DNA of 23,872 nt from Parcubacteria group bacterium GW2011_GWB1_42_6. GTDB lineage: Bacteria > Patescibacteriota > Minisyncoccia > Portnoybacterales > GWB1-42-6. Location: contig LCEC01000016.1 of the NCBI GenBank assembly GCA_000997475.1, positions 1 to 23,872 on the forward strand, written 5' to 3'. The notes below the pieces were generated by a model. That model ran no database searches. It had not been told where the DNA came from and saw nothing but the letters and a program-made list of their open reading frames with translations. Below are positions 20,323 through 23,872 of the stretch, piece after piece (within the stretch, counting starts at the first letter, position 1; the number at the start of each line of letters is the position of its first letter). Made by a program: the position numbers and the translations under genes.

Positions 20323-22086
20323 CTATTCGCTGGTTGCTCTCAAAACTTCTTCGAGCGATGTGATTCCTTTGGCGGCTTTAATAAAGCCGTCTTCAAGCAT
20401 AGTGATCATTCCTTCGGATCGCGCCTGTTTCTCTATTTGGTCCGAGGTCGCTTGTTTGACTATCATTTCTTTGAGAGTTTCGGTGATTTCGACTATTTCG
20501 TGGATGCCGATTCGGTCTTTATAACCGTCGGGGCAATCGGGAGTGGGTTTGGGCCGGAAAAAATCAATATCTTCAATTTTGTCGTCTTTGGGAATTATTT
20601 TTTCCCGCTTCATCGCTTCCAAAACTTTTTCCAGGTTGATTTGTTTCGAAAGTTCTTCCATTTCGGCTTTGTCCAGACGGTATTTTTCTTTGCTCTCGGG
20701 GTTGAGGCATCTCACCAGTCTTTGGGCTTCAATGCAATTGATTGTTGAAGCGATTAAAAACGGTTCGGCTTTCATGTCTATCAATCGAGGAAGCGATCCG
20801 GCGGCGGAATTGGTGTGCAAAGTGGAAAGCACCAAATGTCCCGTCAAAGAAGCGTTGATTGCCAATGACGCGGTTTCATTGTCGCGAATTTCTCCCACCA
20901 TAATAATGTCCGGGTCTTGCCGCAGAAGCGAACGGAGGCCGGAAGCGAAAGTGAGGCCGATTTTGGGGCTCACTTGAGTTTGATTGATGCGCGGCATTCG
21001 GTATTCGATCGGGTCTTCCACGGTGGAAATATTCACGTCGGGCGTGTTTAAAATGTCCATCAATGTGTAAAGCGTGGTGGTTTTGCCGCAGCCGGTGGGG
21101 CCTGTCACAAGGATGAGTCCCGTGGGCTTGTTGATTTGGCGGTGAATGATTTCCAAATCTCTTCCCCAAAAGCCGAGTTTTTCCAAAGACAACCCTTTTG
21201 ATCCTTCGGGCAAAAGACGCATCACGACTTTTTCGCCGTCAAAAACAGGCAAAATTGAAACGCGGAAAGAGATTTTGTATTCATTGGTTTCAATCTTAAA
21301 TCGGCCGTCCTGGGGCAAGCGGTGTTCGTCGAGTTTTAAATTGGAAAGCACTTTTATTCTGGCCACCACTCCCGGCGCGATTTGTTTGGGAAGAGTCATT
21401 GTTTCGTGAAGAATTCCGTCCACTCTGTAGCGCACGATCAATTCTTTTTCCATCGGTTCTATATGGATGTCGGAAGCTTTTTGCAAAATGGCGTGTTTGA
21501 CCAAAGTGTCCACTATTTTTATCACTGGCAAATCTTGAGCGGCTTTTTCCAATTCTTCTTTGGGCAAATCTTCGGATTGAACCGCGCTTTCGGTGACGAT
21601 GGGCATAATATCGGACGCTTCTTTGCCGATGATTTCTCCAAATTCAGCTTTTAACGATTTTTGATATTGGCGGAGAATGTTTTTGATGCTGGCGGCGGAA
21701 GTGAGCCGGGGCAATATTTTCAGATTGGCTTTTTTGCGTATAAACTCAATGGTTTGCAAATCGTCAGGATCCAGCATGGCAACCTCAAGATTCCTTCCGT
21801 TTTTTCGGAAAGCCACGATATTTTGTTTTCTGGCGATGGGTTCGGGAATTATCTGAAGAATTTCCGGAGCGATTTTTTCGTCTTCCAGATTAACGAAAGG
21901 AATTCCCAGAATATAAGCCTTGAGTTTGGTGAGTTCTTCTTCTTTGGCTACCCCCGATTTTACCAAAATATCTTCAAGCCTTTGCCCGCTTTTTTGCGCT
22001 TCTTTCTCCGCCTTTTCGAGCTGGCTTTTATTGGCCAAGGAGCTGTCTAATAAAAACGCTTTGAGTTGAGAAGGATCGACTTTCAT
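20323..22086 (-). CDS. pilB: PilB type IV pilus assembly ATPase
   Basis: PilB is the hexameric motor that powers pilus extension. The 587-residue protein has the N-terminal GspE-N/MshEN domain (about 1-150), the ASDIHIEP segment near 204-211, Walker A GPTGCGKT at 329-336, the Asp box (STVEDPIEYR), Walker B DPDIIMVGEIRD at 391-402 and His box GHLVLSTLHTN at 416-426. The zinc-binding tetracysteine region of typical PilB/GspE is degenerate: only RCLNPE and PDCPDGYKDRIGIHE keep one Cys each, and about 50 residues are inserted between them. Ordered HK-receiver-pilB-pilC, with palindromes in the gaps. Confidence 0.96.
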   Translation of the reverse strand: MKVDPSQLKAFLLDSSLANKSQLEKAEKEAQKSGQRLEDILVKSGVAKEEELTKLKAYILGIPFVNLEDEKIAPEILQIIPEPIARKQNIVAFRKNGRNLEVAMLDPDDLQTIEFIRKKANLKILPRLTSAASIKNILRQYQKSLKAEFGEIIGKEASDIMPIVTESAVQSEDLPKEELEKAAQDLPVIKIVDTLVKHAILQKASDIHIEPMEKELIVRYRVDGILHETMTLPKQIAPGVVARIKVLSNLKLDEHRLPQDGRFKIETNEYKISFRVSILPVFDGEKVVMRLLPEGSKGLSLEKLGFWGRDLEIIHRQINKPTGLILVTGPTGCGKTTTLYTLMDILNTPDVNISTVEDPIEYRMPRINQTQVSPKIGLTFASGLRSLLRQDPDIIMVGEIRDNETASLAINASLTGHLVLSTLHTNSAAGSLPRLIDMKAEPFLIASTINCIEAQRLVRCLNPESKEKYRLDKAEMEELSKQINLEKVLEAMKREKIIPKDDKIEDIDFFRPKPTPDCPDGYKDRIGIHEIVEITETLKEMIVKQATSDQIEKQARSEGMITMLEDGFIKAAKGITSLEEVLRATSE

Positions 22087-22092
22087 TAATAT

Positions 22093-22177
22093 CCTACGGA
22101 TTTACAGATCTTTACGGATATACGGATGGGATTCAAATTAAATCCGTAATATCCGTATTTATCCGTAATTCCGTAGG
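22093..22177. repeat. TACGGAT-word palindrome between the receiver gene and pilB
   Basis: CCTACGGATTTACAGATC, then TTTACGGATATACGGAT on the left pair with ATCCGTAATATCCGTATTT and ATCCGTAATTCCGTAGG on the right. It is the same family as 20244-20315 and 951-1028 but not an identical copy. Confidence 0.85.
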
Positions 22178-22184
22178 GTTCTGT

Positions 22185-22550
22185 TTATTTGATGTTTTCT
22201 TTCACTTTGTCTATGACTTCTTTAAGATCATAATTGGCTTTTACCAAGTATGTGTTGGCGCCAAGCACCAAAGCTTTTTCTATATCCTGCGAGCTTTCCA
22301 AATTGGTGAGCACAATCACCGGAATTGATTTGGTTGAATCGTCTTTTTTCAATTCATCAAGCACTTCGAACCCGTCCATTTTTGGCAGAATTAAATCGAG
22401 CAGAATTAAATCGGGCTTGATTTCTTTGGCCAGATTCAGGCCGATTTCGCCGTCAAGAGCGTTCTTGACGGTATAGCCCTCCTGCTCAAGAGCCAGGCTT
22501 AATGTTTTTTGGAGAGTGGGTTCGTCTTCAACAAACAGTATTGTTTTCAT
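22185..22550 (-). CDS. Single-domain response regulator (CheY-like receiver)
   Basis: The 121-residue protein is one receiver domain: acidic pocket Glu8/Asp9 (FVEDEP), phospho-acceptor Asp52 (LLDLILPKMDG), Thr82 and Lys104. There is no DNA-binding output domain, so it must act through a protein partner. I use ATG 22550 (MKTILFVEDE); the 16-residue extension to 22598 is read from a repeat. It follows the histidine kinase gene, its likely partner, and precedes pilB, so the pilus motor is a plausible target (inference). Confidence 0.93.
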   Translation of the reverse strand: MKTILFVEDEPTLQKTLSLALEQEGYTVKNALDGEIGLNLAKEIKPDLILLDLILPKMDGFEVLDELKKDDSTKSIPVIVLTNLESSQDIEKALVLGANTYLVKANYDLKEVIDKVKENIK

Positions 22551-22560
22551 AATAATTATT

Positions 22561-22657
22561 ATGCGGAATATGCGAATCTTATGCCGACTTACGGACATGC
22601 GAACAAGAATTCATTTCGCATTTCCGTAGGTTGGCATAAAGTCCGTAGGTCCGTATT
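22561..22657. repeat. TGCGAA/TTACGGA-word palindrome between kinase and receiver genes
   Basis: ATGCGGAATATGCGAATC, CTTACGGACATGCGAA on the left pair imperfectly with TTTCGCATTTCCGTAGG and AAGTCCGTAGGTCCGTAT on the right. The opening words match the element at 8761-8880. Confidence 0.8.
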
Positions 22658-22666
22658 ATAATTTTT

Positions 22667-23623
22667 TTAAAGGCTGTACACCGGCAGCGTGAAATAAAAA
22701 GTTGTTCCTTCTCCTAATTTTGACTCAAACCAGATTTTTCCCTTGCTTTCTTCAACAACCGATCGGGCGATGAATAAACCCAGCCCTGTTCCAACCGTTT
22801 GGTGTTTCATCACGTTGTCCGAGCGGAAAAATTTTTGAAAGACATGTTTTTGCTGGTCTTGCGGAATGCCCACGCCCGAATCTTGAATACTCACTTTTAC
22901 GCATTTACCCGCGATTTCCGCCTTGATTTTTACTTCTCCTTTTCCTTTGGTGTATTTGATCGCGTTATCGATCAAATTTTGAATGACCAAAGCGACTTTT
23001 TCCGTGTCGGAATAAACATTGGGCAGAGTTTCTGAAGCTTCCAACGTTATGTTCACGTTGCTGGCTTTGGAAAGCGGCATAAAATCATTGATCGTTTTTT
23101 GAATCAAAACGTAAAGATTGGTTTGGCGAGGACGCAAAACCACTTTGCCCATTTCAATCCGCGAAACATCCAAAAGGTCGTTGACCAGTTTTATCATTCT
23201 TTCATTGCTTTCTTTTATGAGCGTGATGTAATTCATCTGCTCCGGAGCGAGTTGCCCCAACCGCCCTTCCATCAAAAGATTCAATGTCCAGCGCATGGCC
23301 GAAAGAGGCGTTCTCAACTGATGCGAAGCCACGCCCACGAATTCCGTTTTCATTTTGTTGGCTTGAGCGAGCTTGTCGAAACTTTGGGTGATGGTGTGGC
23401 CGATGATTAAAATTACCAGCGTTACTCCGATAACCATTAAAGCGACAATTTCGGGTTCCGTGTATCGGCGGGCGATAAAATAGGTGCTCACCATCGCCAC
23501 CATATTGATTAAACCCATCAAAAAGAAAACAAAGCTCGGGCATTCCAGGGCCGGCAGATTATATTCTTTGCATTCGGCAAAAATCCTATGGAAGATTTGA
23601 AACCTTGATAAGAACCTGATCAT
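22667..23623 (-). CDS. Membrane sensor histidine kinase
   Basis: The 318-residue protein has two transmembrane helices (about 29-51 and 58-79) joined by a loop of only a few residues, so there is no external sensor domain; a signal from the membrane itself is likely. The HisKA domain carries His101 in ASHQLRTPLSAMRW, and the HATPase domain has the N box NLIDNAIKYT, DSGVGIP, the F box HVFQKFF and GTGLGLFIAR, all intact. The short N-terminal segment is basic with three Cys near 17-28. An extended -10 promoter lies about 38 bases before ATG; no Shine-Dalgarno is visible. It opens the pilus operon. Confidence 0.95.
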   Translation of the reverse strand: MIRFLSRFQIFHRIFAECKEYNLPALECPSFVFFLMGLINMVAMVSTYFIARRYTEPEIVALMVIGVTLVILIIGHTITQSFDKLAQANKMKTEFVGVASHQLRTPLSAMRWTLNLLMEGRLGQLAPEQMNYITLIKESNERMIKLVNDLLDVSRIEMGKVVLRPRQTNLYVLIQKTINDFMPLSKASNVNITLEASETLPNVYSDTEKVALVIQNLIDNAIKYTKGKGEVKIKAEIAGKCVKVSIQDSGVGIPQDQQKHVFQKFFRSDNVMKHQTVGTGLGLFIARSVVEESKGKIWFESKLGEGTTFYFTLPVYSL

Positions 23624-23660
23624 TTTGTTTTTTTGAGTTTACTATTTTTTTATCAATTCA

Positions 23661-23669
23661 ATTATACCA
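23661..23669 (-). promoter_or_regulatory. Extended -10 promoter of the histidine kinase and pilus operon
   Basis: TGGTATAAT on the minus strand inside TCTGTGGTATAATTG. A TTGACT lies 14 bases upstream of the hexamer, too close for a standard -35, so the TGG extension probably compensates. Confidence 0.65.
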
Positions 23670-23705
23670 CAGAATCGATCAGTCAAAAATAGCAATGTCA
23701 ACAGC

Positions 23706-23734
23706 TTGAAGAAAATAAAAATTTTAGGTAAAAT
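23706..23734 (+). promoter_or_regulatory. Promoter of the terminal tRNA unit
   Basis: TTGAAG (23706-23711), a 17-base spacer and TAAAAT (23729-23734) place the start near 23741, four bases before the half-tRNA. Confidence 0.6.
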
Positions 23735-23744
23735 ATATTAAATG

Positions 23745-23780
23745 CGGGGTGTAGTATAACGGCAGTACGTCCCGATTTTC
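23745..23780 (+). pseudogene. 5' half of a tRNA (Gln-like), cut at the anticodon loop
   Basis: CGGGGTG (acceptor 5' strand), TA, D arm GTA-TAACGGCAG-TAC, G26, anticodon-stem strand TCCCG and ATTTT follow the tRNA plan exactly. The next base but one is the first base of tRNA-Pro, so the 3' half is missing here. The wording resembles tRNA-Gln(UUG), but the anticodon cannot be read. Either a decayed tRNA, a split or interrupted tRNA, or a mis-assembly. Confidence 0.6.
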
Positions 23781-23852
23781 CGGAGAATTGTGTAACGGCT
23801 AGCACGCGTGCTTTGGGAGCACGTAGTCCGGGTTCGAATCCCGGTTCTCCGA
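23781..23852 (+). tRNA. tRNA-Pro (anticodon UGG)
   Basis: Acceptor CGGAGAA / TTCTCCG, D arm GTGTAACGGCTAGCAC, anticodon stem CGTGC / GCACG with loop TTTGGGA (UGG), T arm CCGGG-TTCGAAT-CCCGG, discriminator A, no encoded CCA. All stems pair. It begins directly after the half-tRNA. Confidence 0.95.
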
Positions 23853-23872
23853 CATCACTGGTGGGCGGGATG

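Noticed and set aside
22551..22598. Sixteen-residue extension of the receiver protein
   Set aside because: It is read from the palindromic repeat; MKTILFVEDE is the normal receiver start.

Overview
The window looks like a piece of a small-genome Patescibacteria (Candidate Phyla Radiation, probably Parcubacteria-like) chromosome. The grounds are indirect: a compact type IV pilus locus with short PilM/N/O proteins, a proline-rich single-pass membrane protein, tRNAs without an encoded CCA, several genes without a Shine-Dalgarno sequence whose promoter lies almost on the start codon, and a divergent prenyltransferase. This lineage call is inference. The window has an odd length, begins inside a dispersed repeat and ends just after a tRNA, so it may be a whole assembly contig that broke at repeats.

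Layout. 1-9200 is almost all minus strand: uppS-like (bracketed by 98-bp inverted repeats), comM, a DksA/TraR-type zinc-finger gene, an unannotated stretch that looks like a promoter-to-terminator structured RNA gene (3211-3539), a nucleotidyltransferase-like gene, a proline-rich membrane protein, and the RNA-metabolism block rpsO - NYN nuclease - pnp. 9200-9956 has no gene but is packed with palindromes, including a MITE-like element. 9957-12560 is plus strand: a Xer-type recombinase, tRNA-Arg(UCU), a Nudix hydrolase, a DUF559 endonuclease-like protein, tRNA-Lys(CUU) and a possible small ORF. 12560-23660 is one long minus-strand type IV pilus locus, in transcription order: histidine kinase, receiver protein, pilB, pilC, FimT/GspH-like prepilin, a fused double prepilin, a very large PilX-like protein, pilM, pilN, pilO and two small genes, closed by a strong bidirectional terminator. 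The window ends with a promoter, a 5' half-tRNA and an intact tRNA-Pro(UGG).

How the parts fit. PilB (assembly ATPase), PilC (inner-membrane platform) and PilM/N/O (alignment complex) plus four pilin-type signal segments form a pilus machine; the membrane histidine kinase and single-domain receiver in front may tune it. ComM elsewhere in the window is a branch-migration helicase of natural transformation, so DNA uptake is a reasonable role for the pilus (inference). rpsO-NYN-pnp groups ribosome assembly with RNA decay.

The most unusual content is outside the proteins: the inverted repeats around uppS, the candidate ncRNA, the MITE with a target duplication, two families of self-similar palindromes sitting in the gaps of the pilus operon, the prepilin fusion at an A6 run, and the half-tRNA abutting tRNA-Pro.
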